Counted from the first letter of the stretch, positions 1 through 8,552 are shown. The stretch is 64,000 nucleotides of DNA from Thermodesulfobacterium sp. (GCA_017656385.1 JACDNX010000003.1:1-64000); one strand, 5' to 3'. Notes: generated by a model from the letters alone, not told the origin. Program-made: numbers and translations.

Positions 1-21
1 CCTGATTATTTCTTGAAAAGC

Positions 22-97
22 TGGTGGGCCGTGGAGGACTCGAACCTCCAACCTATGGATTAAGAGTCCATTGCTCTACCACTTGAGCTAACGGCCC
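22..97 (-). tRNA. tRNA-Lys (anticodon CTT)
   Basis: The reverse strand folds into a standard cloverleaf. The acceptor stem GGGCCGT pairs with ACGGCCC, an A discriminator follows and CCA is encoded at 22-24. The T arm is GGAGG-TTCGAGT-CCTCC. The anticodon stem ATGGA/TCCAT encloses the loop CTCTTAA, so the anticodon is CTT, which reads the lysine codon AAG. Confidence 0.96.
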
Positions 98-152
98 CTA
101 TTATCAAATTTTAAAATAATATACTCTTAAGATTTGTCAAGCATTGGTAAAA

Positions 153-596
153 TTAAATGAACATGTTAATATCTGCATCAAGGGCAAGCTTCATATACCC
201 TTCAGCATCAATTATTTCCACTCCATCAATAAAATCTTCTTTTTTAAGTTTCATCATTTGAACAGTCATAAGACATGCATAAAACTTGACTCCTTCTAAC
301 TGACATATTTCTAAAAGATCTTCAGGTTGTGGAACACCTGCTCTTTTTTCAGCCATTTTAATCATTAATTTTGTAAACAAAGTAGGAATACCTGGAATAG
401 ATCCTAAAAAGCCTTTGGGATAGTATTTTACTTTTTTTGCCCCACCTTTTAAAATTACTTTTATTCCTTCAAAAGTAAAGAATACCATAGATTTAGCTCT
501 AGCTCTTGCAGCCTGAAGAGATAAAATTAAAGCTGGATATACAGTATTTAGGGTATTGTCGGGACAGATTAAAAGAACCTTTTTTCTTTTTTCCAT
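153..596 (-). CDS. DsrE/DsrF-like family protein
   Basis: This 147-residue protein has the alpha/beta fold pattern of the DsrE/F/H-like family. A first strand (KVLLICPD) is followed by a helix rich in small residues (ALILSLQAARARAK), a VFFTFEGI strand and the typical Gly-Gly-Ala turn. Family members act in sulfur relay or bind membranes near redox enzymes; the exact role here is unknown. An upstream ATG at 614 is in frame, but GGAGG sits between it and the ATG at 596 at ideal distance, so the start is placed at 596. A sigma70-like promoter (645-650 / 623-628) precedes it. The gene stands alone between tRNA-Lys and rnpB. Confidence 0.8.
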   Translation of the reverse strand: MEKRKKVLLICPDNTLNTVYPALILSLQAARARAKSMVFFTFEGIKVILKGGAKKVKYYPKGFLGSIPGIPTLFTKLMIKMAEKRAGVPQPEDLLEICQLEGVKFYACLMTVQMMKLKKEDFIDGVEIIDAEGYMKLALDADINMFI

Positions 597-622
597 CTGG
601 CTTACCTCCTTCATTTTTTAAA

Positions 623-650
623 ATTTTAGTAAATTAATATATTTAATCAA
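623..650 (-). promoter_or_regulatory. Predicted promoter of the DsrE-family gene
   Basis: On the minus strand TTGATT (645-650) is followed after 16 bp by TAAAAT (623-628). Transcription would start near 616, giving a leader of about 20 nt that carries the GGAGG ribosome-binding site. The region is AT-rich, so a chance match is possible. Confidence 0.45.
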
Positions 651-760
651 TTTTTGAAAAATTTCAATTTCTAATTTTCATTTTTTAAAAAGACCTTTTG
701 GCAAGTTTTTTTTATGAAAAGTGTTTATGTGGAGATAGCAAGGTAGCAAAGGATGGTAGG

Positions 761-789
761 TTGAAATTAAAGAAAAGTTGTTTTAAAAT
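761..789 (+). promoter_or_regulatory. Predicted sigma70 promoter of rnpB
   Basis: TTGAAA (761-766) is followed after exactly 17 bp by TAAAAT (784-789). The predicted start falls at about 796-798, which is where the first base of the rnpB closing helix lies (798). The agreement between promoter spacing and RNA 5' end supports the call. Confidence 0.65.
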
Positions 790-797
790 TTTACAGA

Positions 798-1197
798 GGG
801 GTAGGGTTTAAGAGGTGGTTGCTCTGGAAGATCTTTGAAAAAGATCTTCCAGGGAGGAAAGTCCGGGCTCCACAGGGGAGGACGCCGGGTAACACCCGGA
901 GGGAGTAATCCCTGGAAAGGGCCACAGAAAACAGACCGCCAGCGGCTAAGAGAGCTAAAAGCTCTCTTAGTGCGGGCAAGGGTGAAAAGGTGGGGTAAGA
1001 GCCCACCGCGCAGGATGGTAACATCCTGCGGCACGGTAACCCCCGTCCGGAGCAAGGCCAAACAGAGCGCAAGGGTGCCCCGCCCAAAAGCGCTCAGGTA
1101 GGCCGCTTGAGGAGAGGGGTAACCCTCTCCCCAGAGAAATAACCACCGCCCGGGAACATCCCGGGTAACAGAACCCGGCTTACTTAAACCCTACCCC
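798..1197 (+). ncRNA. rnpB: RNase P RNA (bacterial type A)
   Basis: This is the catalytic RNA of ribonuclease P, which removes 5' leaders from pre-tRNA. The conserved core GAGGAAAGTCCGGGCTCC lies near 854-871, ACAGAA elements lie near 923 and 1168, and the 3' AACCCGGCTTA lies near 1172-1182. The ends pair perfectly over 15 bp (798-812 with 1183-1197) to form P1. The length of about 400 nt suits a type A molecule. Small reading frames on both strands across this interval are by-products of the structured RNA. The interval is much richer in G+C than its surroundings, as expected for a structural RNA in an AT-rich genome. Confidence 0.97.
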
Positions 1198-1205
1198 TTT
1201 TTTTT
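1183..1205 (+). terminator. rnpB P1 3' strand plus T-tract as likely intrinsic terminator
   Basis: The 3' strand of the 15-bp P1 helix is followed directly by eight T residues (1198-1205). A long stem plus T-run is the shape of a rho-independent terminator, so the closing helix of RNase P RNA may also end transcription. The next gene starts at 1210. Confidence 0.5.
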
Positions 1206-1209
1206 AAAA

Positions 1210-1800
1210 ATGTTTAAACATATAGAATTTGTCAAAAGTATCTATAATCTCAAAGAACTTCCACCTCCTAAATTTCCTGAAATTGCTTTTCTTGGAAGAT
1301 CAAATGTGGGAAAGTCCTCTTTAATAAATGCTCTTCTTAATAGAAAAAAGGTAGCCCGTGTCTCATCAACTCCTGGTTTTACCAGAGCTATAAATTTTTT
1401 CAGAATTGATCATCAATTTTATCTTGTTGACCTTCCTGGATACGGTTTTGCCAAAGCACCAATTGAATTGCAAAAAAAATGGAAGTATTTAGTTGAAGGA
1501 TATCTTAAAGCAACAAGAGATTTTCGTTTGCTTGTCTTGATTTTTGATATAAGAAGAGTTCCTGACAAAATGGATAAAAAATTAATTGAATTTGTACAAC
1601 ATATAAAAAAAACTTTTTGTATAGTTTTGAATAAAATAGATACCTTTTCTAAAAACGAAATTAAAAAGCAAGTCAAAGTTTATACAGAAAACTTCAATCT
1701 GGATCCACAGTTTTCAATATTTTTAACTTCCTGTAAAGAGAAAGAAGGAATAGAGCCACTTAGAAAATTTATTTTGGCAAAATTAAAAAACTCAAGCTAA
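1210..1800 (+). CDS. engB: Ribosome biogenesis GTP-binding protein EngB/YsxC
   Basis: This 196-residue protein belongs to the TrmE-Era-EngA-EngB-Septin GTPase group and assists large ribosomal subunit assembly. The P-loop GRSNVGKSS covers residues 29-37, the switch I region is STPGFTR, G3 is DLPG at 74-77 followed by YGFA, and G4 is NKID at 141-144. Length matches the family. The start codon lies five bases after the T-tract that ends rnpB and has no Shine-Dalgarno sequence, so expression by read-through or from an unseen promoter is unclear. Its last codons overlap the convergent MBL-fold gene by 4 bp. Confidence 0.95.
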   Translation: MFKHIEFVKSIYNLKELPPPKFPEIAFLGRSNVGKSSLINALLNRKKVARVSSTPGFTRAINFFRIDHQFYLVDLPGYGFAKAPIELQKKWKYLVEGYLKATRDFRLLVLIFDIRRVPDKMDKKLIEFVQHIKKTFCIVLNKIDTFSKNEIKKQVKVYTENFNLDPQFSIFLTSCKEKEGIEPLRKFILAKLKNSS

Positions 1801-2549
1801 AATTTTATGGACATTCCGTCATAACAGGCTCTAATTTTTAATTCAAGCTCTTTACTCAGTTCCTGTGCCACTTTAAAAGGATTTGCTCTGATCATAGTCA
1901 TTCCAAAATGAGTAAGAATTACTTCTTCAGGTTTCATTTTAGCTAAAAGCCTTTTAACATCTGGAATACTTAAATGTAAAACACCCTCTTTTGGTTTATA
2001 TCTTACAGTATAAATAACAAGAATGTTTGCTTCAGCAAATTCTTTTGCCAATTCTTCAAAATAGGCTGTATCAGTAATAAAACCTACAATTTTTCCTTCA
2101 GGAAAATAAAAAAGCAGTCCATAATTTTCTGCAGTATGCTTAAGTAAACAAGTGGTTTTAAAATTAAAAGGATTTTCCTCATATACAGTATGCGGTTTTA
2201 AAATTTCTATTTTTTTAAGATAGTTTCTGAGATAGGGTAATAAAATATTTTCCCTTAAAGCGCTTTCTGTTAAAAATAAAGTTCCTCTTTTTTTGAATCC
2301 TCCTTCAGTAATTGCATCTACTATTACATTCAGATCTGCGGAGTGATCTAAATGATGATGAGAAACCACAATGGTTTTTATTTTTTCTACAGGAATTTTT
2401 CTTTTAGCAAGATAAACCAGTGTTCCAGGACCAGGATCTAAAAGAAGATAAGAATTTTCAATATTTATAATTGTTCCAGCAGATGCTCTCAGTTGCTTAG
2501 CAACCACATAACGAGCTCCTGCAGTTCCTAAAAAAATTATTTCACTCAT
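1797..2549 (-). CDS. MBL-fold metallo-hydrolase
   Basis: This 250-residue protein has the metallo-beta-lactamase fold. The zinc motif HxHxDH is at residues 64-69 (HHHLDH). Further metal ligands are likely His138 (LLKHTAE), Asp160 (FITDTA) and His214 (ILTHFG), the order seen in RNase Z and related hydrolases. RNase Z exosite features are not obvious, so a specific substrate cannot be named. There is no Shine-Dalgarno; a -10-like TAAAAT lies 8 nt before the ATG, which suggests a leaderless message. The gene is divergent from the diguanylate cyclase and convergent with engB. Confidence 0.85.
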   Translation of the reverse strand: MSEIIFLGTAGARYVVAKQLRASAGTIINIENSYLLLDPGPGTLVYLAKRKIPVEKIKTIVVSHHHLDHSADLNVIVDAITEGGFKKRGTLFLTESALRENILLPYLRNYLKKIEILKPHTVYEENPFNFKTTCLLKHTAENYGLLFYFPEGKIVGFITDTAYFEELAKEFAEANILVIYTVRYKPKEGVLHLSIPDVKRLLAKMKPEEVILTHFGMTMIRANPFKVAQELSKELELKIRACYDGMSIKF

Positions 2550-2557
2550 AATGATAA

Positions 2558-2585
2558 ATTTTATTCAATTTTTGTTTGATTTCAA
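2558..2585 (-). promoter_or_regulatory. Predicted promoter of the MBL-fold gene
   Basis: On the minus strand TTGAAA (2580-2585) is followed after 16 bp by TAAAAT (2558-2563). The ATG ends 8 nt further on, so the transcript would be leaderless or nearly so. The element interlocks with the divergent promoter at 2572-2600. Confidence 0.45.
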
Positions 2586-2600
2586 AATTTATGGTAACAT
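2572..2600 (+). promoter_or_regulatory. Predicted promoter of the diguanylate cyclase gene
   Basis: TTGTTT (2572-2577) and TAACAT (2595-2600) are separated by 17 bp. The ATG is at 2607, six bases after the -10, where transcription would be expected to begin. No Shine-Dalgarno is present. Confidence 0.45.
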
Positions 2601-2606
2601 TTAAAA

Positions 2607-4334
2607 ATGAAAATTTTAAAACACATCTCAATAAAAAAGCTTTTTTACTTTTACTTTTCTATTTTTCTGTTCATCTTTATAGTAATTTCGTTAATGGAAA
2701 TTTTTAGTTTAAAAAAAGTTCATTTAAATGAAAAGAAAAGCCAATTAAAGTCTCGGGTTGAGATAGCCTACAGATTGATCGAAAATTACTATAATGCTTA
2801 CAAAAAGGGAAAACTTTCTGAAAGAGAAGCTAAGGAAAAAGCAAAATCAGCTATAAGGAGTTTAAGGTTTGGAAACAATTATTTTTGGATTAACAATATA
2901 GAAGAACCTATGCCTTATTTAATTGTACATCCTATAATGCCACAGTTTGAGAGAAAGTTTCCAGATGACCCAATATTTATATGTGTAAAAAGGGCTGAAT
3001 TTGGAGAAAAAAATATAAAATTTAAAGAAAAAAAACACATCCTAAAGGTAATACTTCAGGTAGTAAAAGAAGCAGAGGAAGGTTTTATTTTTTATGAATG
3101 GCCTAAACCTTTAGCCAAGAAAGATTTTAATGAAAAGCTTTTTCCTAAGCTTTCCTATGTCAAACTTTTTAAACCTTGGGAATGGGTTATCGGGACAGGG
3201 ATTTATATAGATGATGTTAAAGCAGAAATGTGGAAAAATATCGGTCTTCTTTCTCTTATTACAATTTTAGGATTTGGTGCTCTTTTCTTACTTTTAGTTT
3301 TTATAATAAACAGCTTTAATAGAGATATAAATAAGATAGTGGAAGTTATAAGAAAAGTCAGAGAGGGAAATTTTGGTGAAAGGATAGATATAGAAAGAGA
3401 AGATGAAATCAGAGAAATTGCTAAAGTATTGAATGAATTTATTAAAGATTATGAAAAAATTACTTGGTTTGAAAAAATTTTTTATACTTCCGAAACCCCT
3501 TTATTCTTAGTAGATAAAGATTTTAGATTTAGAGATTGCAACTATTCAGCAGTAAAATTATTAAACTACAGCTCAAGAGAAAAGTTCTTGCTGTCATCAT
3601 TTTCAATCTGCGATTTTAGTCCTCCTTTACAGCCTGATGGGAGAGATTCTGTAGAAAAGGCAAGAGAAATGGTAAGGATCGCGTTTAATAAGGGATATAA
3701 TAAATTTGAATGGGTATGTTTTAAATTTTCAGGTGAAGAAATAACAGTAGAAATCTCATTAACTCCAATAATTTATAAAGGAGAAAAATTACTCTATTCT
3801 GTGTGGCGTGATTTAAGTGAAGAAAAAAGACTTTATTTAAGTTCTATCACTGATCAATTAACTCAGGTTTATAACAGATATTACTTTAGAGAAAGGCTTG
3901 AGGAGGAGATAAGAAGAGCAGAAAGAGAAAGTGAAATATTTTCTCTTATTATGATTGACATAGATAGGTTCAAGAGAATAAATGACACCTTTGGTCATGT
4001 AGTGGGAGATAAAGTTCTTGTAAGAATGACAGAATTAATTAAAAATAGAATTAGAAAGACTGATGTAATCTGTAGATGGGGAGGAGAAGAGTTTCTTATT
4101 TTACTTTCAAAAACATCTGTTAGTAAAGCTGTGGTAGTAGCTGAAGAGTTGCGAAAAAATTTAAGTAATATGAACATTCCTGAGATAGATACACATATTA
4201 CTGCAAGTTTTGGTGTTGTTGGATATTGTCCAGGAGATACTGTAGAAACTCTTATTGAAAGAGTTGATGCCATGATGTATAAAGCTAAATCAGAGGGAAG
4301 AAACTGTGTGCGCTCAACTGATAAATGCGAATAA
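2607..4334 (+). CDS. Membrane diguanylate cyclase: sCache sensor, HAMP, PAS, GGDEF
   Basis: This 575-residue protein should make cyclic di-GMP in response to an external signal. An N-terminal membrane segment (about 11-30) is followed by a periplasmic single-Cache domain with the hallmark YFWINN...HPIMP (about 90-115). A second membrane segment lies near 212-235, then a HAMP stretch, a PAS-like domain (about 290-405) and GGDEF (about 410-570). The active site reads GGEEF near residues 491-495. The product-inhibition I-site RxxD (RKTD) is present at the correct position upstream. The gene overlaps the following PfkB kinase gene by about 29 bp. Confidence 0.93.
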   Translation: MKILKHISIKKLFYFYFSIFLFIFIVISLMEIFSLKKVHLNEKKSQLKSRVEIAYRLIENYYNAYKKGKLSEREAKEKAKSAIRSLRFGNNYFWINNIEEPMPYLIVHPIMPQFERKFPDDPIFICVKRAEFGEKNIKFKEKKHILKVILQVVKEAEEGFIFYEWPKPLAKKDFNEKLFPKLSYVKLFKPWEWVIGTGIYIDDVKAEMWKNIGLLSLITILGFGALFLLLVFIINSFNRDINKIVEVIRKVREGNFGERIDIEREDEIREIAKVLNEFIKDYEKITWFEKIFYTSETPLFLVDKDFRFRDCNYSAVKLLNYSSREKFLLSSFSICDFSPPLQPDGRDSVEKAREMVRIAFNKGYNKFEWVCFKFSGEEITVEISLTPIIYKGEKLLYSVWRDLSEEKRLYLSSITDQLTQVYNRYYFRERLEEEIRRAERESEIFSLIMIDIDRFKRINDTFGHVVGDKVLVRMTELIKNRIRKTDVICRWGGEEFLILLSKTSVSKAVVVAEELRKNLSNMNIPEIDTHITASFGVVGYCPGDTVETLIERVDAMMYKAKSEGRNCVRSTDKCE

Positions 4335-5301
4335 GCCGGTGTTTGATTTTGTTGGATGCGGGGCTTTAAACTGGGACATATTTTTTGAAGTAGAGGATCT
4401 TTCTCAACTTAAATTTGAGAATCTTGTTATTCTCCCAGGAAGAGAAACAGTCTTAAAAAGAGATCAGTTTTTAAAGTTTTTAAAATTTCTTGAAAAAAAG
4501 GGGGAATTTCTTTTTGAATGCGGAGGGGGTTCTTCAGCTAATACAATCTATGCTTTATCTTCCTGGGGTTTTAATTGTTGCTTTATAGGAAGCGTAGGAG
4601 AAGATAGTTTTGGCAAAGGGGTTCTTGAAGAATTCGAAAAGGTAGGAGTTGATACGAGCTTCATTGTAAAAAATGGTGAAACAAGTTTGGCAGTGGTTAT
4701 TCTTGACAAAAAGAAAGACAGATTTATAGCTGTCAGCCCGGGAAGTAGCGAAAGTGCACTTTCTGATTTAGAAATTGGATTAAATCATTTAAAAGCTTTT
4801 TTTCATTTTTCTTCATTTGCAAGTAAAAGTGGGCAAGAGTTTCAAAAAAAAGTACTTTTAGAACTTAACTCTAAAATTTCTCTTGATCCTGGAGAGGTTT
4901 ATGCCAATCTCGGAAAGGATTTTTTGCTTCCTTGGTTGAAAAAGACAAAAATTTTATTTATTACAGAATACGAATTAAAAAAAACTGGTTTATCTCTGGA
5001 AGAATTGTTAGATCTTGGAATCAGTAAAATATTTTTGAAAAGAGGTAAAGAGGGAGGAATTTTTTATTCTAAGAAAATGAGAATAGAATTACCCGTTTTA
5101 AAAATTGAGAAAATTGTTGATAACACTGGTGCAGGGGATTATTTTAATGCAGGAGTTATTGCGGGACTTAGACTTGGGTTTTCTGAGGAAAAAGCCTTGA
5201 AGCTGGGTATTTACTCAGCCAGCTTTAGCCTTAGAGATTTTGGAAGAAAAGGGTGTTTAACTAAGGAGGAGTTTCAAAAATATGTTAATTTGTTAAAATA
5301 G
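4306..5301 (+). CDS. PfkB-family carbohydrate kinase
   Basis: This is a ribokinase-fold sugar or nucleoside kinase of 331 residues. The N-terminal VGCGALNWDIFFEVE strand, the GGGSSANTIYALSSWG motif near 71-86 and the C-terminal signature DNTGAGDYFNAG near 270-281 (catalytic Asp in GAGD) are all present. The substrate cannot be read from sequence. Translation probably starts at GTG 4306, since AGAGGG lies at about 4292-4297; a second in-frame GTG is at 4339. It overlaps the diguanylate cyclase gene, implying coupled translation. Confidence 0.88.
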   Translation: MCAQLINANKPVFDFVGCGALNWDIFFEVEDLSQLKFENLVILPGRETVLKRDQFLKFLKFLEKKGEFLFECGGGSSANTIYALSSWGFNCCFIGSVGEDSFGKGVLEEFEKVGVDTSFIVKNGETSLAVVILDKKKDRFIAVSPGSSESALSDLEIGLNHLKAFFHFSSFASKSGQEFQKKVLLELNSKISLDPGEVYANLGKDFLLPWLKKTKILFITEYELKKTGLSLEELLDLGISKIFLKRGKEGGIFYSKKMRIELPVLKIEKIVDNTGAGDYFNAGVIAGLRLGFSEEKALKLGIYSASFSLRDFGRKGCLTKEEFQKYVNLLK

Positions 5302-5335
5302 AATTTTGTTAAACATAGTGTTCTTATTTTAAGTA

Positions 5336-6718
5336 ATGAAGATTGAAAAAAAAATTCCTAAGGACATTGAGAAGTTTTTAAAAATTTTATCTGTGCAAGG
5401 CTCTCTTTTGGGAGAAATCTACTTGGAGCATACAGAAACCTTTAAGCTGGTTGTTGAGCCAGAAAGAATTGACGAAATAAACTGGGGCAAAGAAGAAGGT
5501 ATAGCTTTTAGAAAAATAGACGAAAACCTTAAAAACCATTTTGCCTATTCTTCTGATTTGGAAAATTTATCAGAGCTTGAGGATCTGGTAAAGGGTGTTA
5601 CAAAAGAAACTTTTTGTATTTCTAACAGAAAAGAAAAAGAATTTTCAGAGAAAGAAATTTTAAATAATCAGGAAGAGTATCTTAAAAGCAGGCTTGAATT
5701 TTTAGAAAATTTAAAAAAGAAAGTTAAAAATCTAAAAGAGATAAAGCACTATAAAATAGGACTGAGTGAGATTAAAAAAGAAATTTTTATTATAAATTCT
5801 GAAGGGACTTTGGTGAGCGATGAAAGATTTTATTCAAGGGTTGTTGCAGTTGTTGTTGCTGAAAGGGATGGGAGGCTTGAAAGGGGATATGAGGTTTTTG
5901 GAAGATCTCTTCCCTTTGAGGAAATTAAAGATTTACCAGAAGTTTTGAATGTTTCTGAAAGGGCAAGTGATTTAGCTCTTACAATGCTTTCTGCAAGAAA
6001 GGCTCCAGCAGGGGTTATGCCTGTTGTTCTTTCAGGAACTGCAGGTGGAACTATGATTCATGAAGCAGTAGGACACGGACTTGAGGCAGACCATGCAGAA
6101 GAAGGTTTGTCTGTTTATTCAGAAAGAATTGGAGAAAAGGTGGCAAGTGAGCTCATAACTGTTGTAGATGATGCCACTTTACCTTCACTTTATGGTTTTT
6201 ATAGATTTGATGACGAAGGAATTGCTTCTCAAAAAGTAGTTTTAATAGAAAAAGGAATTTTAAAAAATTTTCTTTATGACAAATACTTTGCTTTAAAATA
6301 TGGAAAGGAATCCAATGGTCATGGAAGGAGACAGGACTTCAGGCACATTCCAATTCCGAGAATGGCAAATACTTATATAGAAAGAGGAACTTACAAACCA
6401 GAGGAAATAATAAAAAGCGTAGATAAAGGACTTTTGGTAAAAAAGATGGGTGGAGGAGAGGTTAACCCTTTAACAGGAGATTTTGTATTTGAAGTTATAG
6501 AAGGTTATTACATAGAAAGAGGAGAAATTGCTTATCCTGTTAAGGGAGCAACTCTTGTGGGGAATGGTCCGAAGGTTTTAGAAATAATTGATATGGTGGG
6601 AGATGACCTAAGTTTTACTCCTGGCACCTGTGGTAAAGATGGGCAGGGTGTTCCTGTAGCTGATGGTCAGCCAACTCTCAGAATACCTGAAATAACTGTA
6701 GGTGGAGTTTTAGATTGA
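5336..6718 (+). CDS. tldD: TldD family metalloprotease
   Basis: This 460-residue protein is TldD of the TldD/TldE (PmbA) heterodimeric zinc protease, which degrades unfolded peptides and matures some modified peptides. The zinc motif HEAVGHGLEAD is near residues 242-252, and a C-terminal Cys follows in the FTPGTCGKDGQ signature typical of TldD. The partner TldE is not in the window. No convincing Shine-Dalgarno precedes the ATG. The stop codon overlaps the Shine-Dalgarno region of purF. Confidence 0.93.
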   Translation: MKIEKKIPKDIEKFLKILSVQGSLLGEIYLEHTETFKLVVEPERIDEINWGKEEGIAFRKIDENLKNHFAYSSDLENLSELEDLVKGVTKETFCISNRKEKEFSEKEILNNQEEYLKSRLEFLENLKKKVKNLKEIKHYKIGLSEIKKEIFIINSEGTLVSDERFYSRVVAVVVAERDGRLERGYEVFGRSLPFEEIKDLPEVLNVSERASDLALTMLSARKAPAGVMPVVLSGTAGGTMIHEAVGHGLEADHAEEGLSVYSERIGEKVASELITVVDDATLPSLYGFYRFDDEGIASQKVVLIEKGILKNFLYDKYFALKYGKESNGHGRRQDFRHIPIPRMANTYIERGTYKPEEIIKSVDKGLLVKKMGGGEVNPLTGDFVFEVIEGYYIERGEIAYPVKGATLVGNGPKVLEIIDMVGDDLSFTPGTCGKDGQGVPVADGQPTLRIPEITVGGVLD

Positions 6719-6730
6719 GGAGGGATGAAT

Positions 6731-8107
6731 ATGTGTGGCATTTTTGGTATTTACGGGATAGAAGAAGCAGCTAATTACACCTATTTCGGACTTTATGCCC
6801 TTCAGCACAGAGGTCAGGAAAGTGCAGGAATAGCGGTTTACGATGGAAAGAAAGTAAAAGAGTGGAAAGGTCTTGGTCTGGTAAGTGAAGTATTTAATGA
6901 GGAGATCTTAAAAAAACTTCATGGTTATATAGCCATAGGACATGTTAGATACTCTACCACAGGATCCACTGCTCTTCAAAATGTTCAGCCCTTTTGTGTG
7001 AATTTTGCTAAAAAAACCATTGCTATAGCTCATAATGGCAACCTTGTGAATGCATATCAGATAAGATGTGAACTTGAAGAAAAGGGGCACATTTTTCAGA
7101 CCACAATGGATAGCGAGGTAATAGTTCATTTAATAGCTAAAAATTTAAAAAAAGGCCTGGTAGAGGCAATTGAGACTACAATGAAAAAAATTAAAGGAGC
7201 ATATTCGGTTTTACTTCTTTATGAAGACATTCTCATTGCTTTTAGAGATCCTTGGGGATTTAGACCTCTTTCTTTTGGAATGTTTAACGGAGGATATGTG
7301 ATTGCTTCAGAAACCTGTGCTTTTGATTTGGTAGGGGTGCAGTATTTAAGAGATGTAGAACCAGGAGAAATTCTTGTAATAGATAAAGACGGTCCAAAGT
7401 CTTACAAAGTGTTTAAAAAAGAAAAGTTTAATTTGAGCCACTGTATTTTTGAATTCATATACTTTGCAAGACCAGATAGTTATCTTTTTAACAAAAATGT
7501 ATATATGGTAAGAAAAAATTTAGGGAAAAATCTTTATAAAGAGTGCCCTCTTTCTGCAGATTTTGTTATGCCTTTTCCGGATTCAGGCAATTACGCTGCT
7601 ATAGGATATGCTCAGGCAAGTGGCCTACCTCTTGAATTTGGAATGATAAGAAATCACTACATAGGAAGGACTTTCATTCAGCCTTCAGAAAAAATTAGAA
7701 ATATTTCTGTAAAAATGAAGTTAAATCCTGTAAAAGATATTCTGAAAGGAAAAGAGGTAATAATAATTGATGACTCCTTAGTCAGAGGAACAACTTCTAA
7801 AAACAGATTAAAAAGTATTAAAGAAACAGGGGCAAAAAAGATACACTTTTTGCTCTCCTGTCCTCCTATAAAATTTCCGTGTTTTTTTGGAATTGATTTT
7901 CCCTCTTCTGCTGAATTGATTGCTCATAAACACTCTGTAGAGGAGATTAGAAAATTTCTTGATATTGATACTTTATATTATTTGAGTATTGAAGGTCTTC
8001 TTTCAGCGGTGGAGGAACTCAGGGACAAAGTCTGTTTAGCCTGTTTTTCAGGAGAGTATCCAATAGAGGTAGATTTTAGTTTTAGAAAAACTATTGCTGA
8101 GGTATAA
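6731..8107 (+). CDS. purF: Amidophosphoribosyltransferase (PurF), Fe-S type
   Basis: PurF makes 5-phosphoribosylamine, the first step of purine synthesis. GAGGAGGG at 6717-6724 sits 6 nt before the ATG at 6731, so that start is preferred over the ATG at 6725. It gives Met-Cys-Gly-Ile-Phe-Gly; removal of Met exposes the catalytic cysteine directly, with no propeptide. Four cysteines (SHCIFE, FPCFFG and CLAC near the C terminus) match the [4Fe-4S] ligands of the Bacillus enzyme. The PRPP motif IIIDDSLVRGTT is intact. Confidence 0.96.
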   Translation: MCGIFGIYGIEEAANYTYFGLYALQHRGQESAGIAVYDGKKVKEWKGLGLVSEVFNEEILKKLHGYIAIGHVRYSTTGSTALQNVQPFCVNFAKKTIAIAHNGNLVNAYQIRCELEEKGHIFQTTMDSEVIVHLIAKNLKKGLVEAIETTMKKIKGAYSVLLLYEDILIAFRDPWGFRPLSFGMFNGGYVIASETCAFDLVGVQYLRDVEPGEILVIDKDGPKSYKVFKKEKFNLSHCIFEFIYFARPDSYLFNKNVYMVRKNLGKNLYKECPLSADFVMPFPDSGNYAAIGYAQASGLPLEFGMIRNHYIGRTFIQPSEKIRNISVKMKLNPVKDILKGKEVIIIDDSLVRGTTSKNRLKSIKETGAKKIHFLLSCPPIKFPCFFGIDFPSSAELIAHKHSVEEIRKFLDIDTLYYLSIEGLLSAVEELRDKVCLACFSGEYPIEVDFSFRKTIAEV

Positions 8108-8118
8108 AGGAAGCTAAT

Positions 8119-8452
8119 AGTGTAAACTTCAGCTGGAATTCCATCTGGTATTCCATTGGGATTATCTGGTAGGAATATAATAAGTATCAAGAATACTCCA
8201 TACTTTAAGCTTTTCATTAAAATTTTTCTTCAAACTCTCCTGCCCATTTACAGAGTTTATGGATAGAATGCCCGATTACTATTTCTTCCCCCTTTATAGT
8301 AAAAGATAAGCTTTTAAAGATTTTTCAGCAATTTGTTGAGAAAGAGAACATACGAGATAATAAGCTCCTTCCTTTAAAAGATACTTTGCCCATTTTAGAT
8401 CTTCCATTGCTTGCTTGAGCCATCTTTTAGCTTTTTCTGTTCCCTTTATCAT
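8119..8452 (-). pseudogene. Frameshifted HEPN-domain (HepT-like) toxin gene remnant
   Basis: The minus strand from the ATG at 8452 reads MIKGTEKAKRWLKQAMEDLK and then a typical HEPN helix (CSLSQQIAEKSLKAYLLL) before a stop at 8294-8296. After a frame change it continues KGEEIVIGHSIHKLCKWAGEF; after another change near the A/T run at about 8220 it reads WSILDTYYIPTR; after a third near 8168 it reads PNGIPDGIPAEVYT. Together these give a nearly complete HEPN domain protein of about 110 residues, broken by three frameshifts. The expected C-terminal helix is missing beside the purF stop. Confidence 0.8.
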
Positions 8453-8552
8453 ATAGCACCTTTTCTTCTTGGAGAAAAGTTAAACTTAAAGTTATTTCTA
8501 TCTCTTCTGCTTGCTTTTTTTTAAGTCTTTTAACTTTTTCTTTTAGATGCAT
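8427..8552 (-). pseudogene. Probable remnant of the MNT nucleotidyltransferase partner
   Basis: A 41-codon frame starts at 8552 (MHLKEKVKRLKKKQAEEIEI) and ends LQEEKVLYDKGNRKS. Its tail resembles the C terminus of minimal nucleotidyltransferases, and its end overlaps the HEPN start codon by 26 bp, the usual MNT-HEPN arrangement. The catalytic GSxARGxA...DxD core is absent, so an internal deletion is inferred. Identity rests mainly on context. Confidence 0.45.

Noticed and set aside
597-614. Upstream ATG for the DsrE-family protein
   Set aside because: The Shine-Dalgarno GGAGG lies inside this stretch and fits the ATG at 596.
783-1101. Three overlapping reading frames of 88-98 codons on both strands
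   Set aside because: They lie wholly within RNase P RNA, whose structure and conserved motifs explain the sequence.
7978-8217. A 79-codon minus-strand frame with a hydrophobic start
   Set aside because: Part of it (PNGIPDGIPAEVYT) is the tail of the HEPN relic; the rest is antisense to purF.
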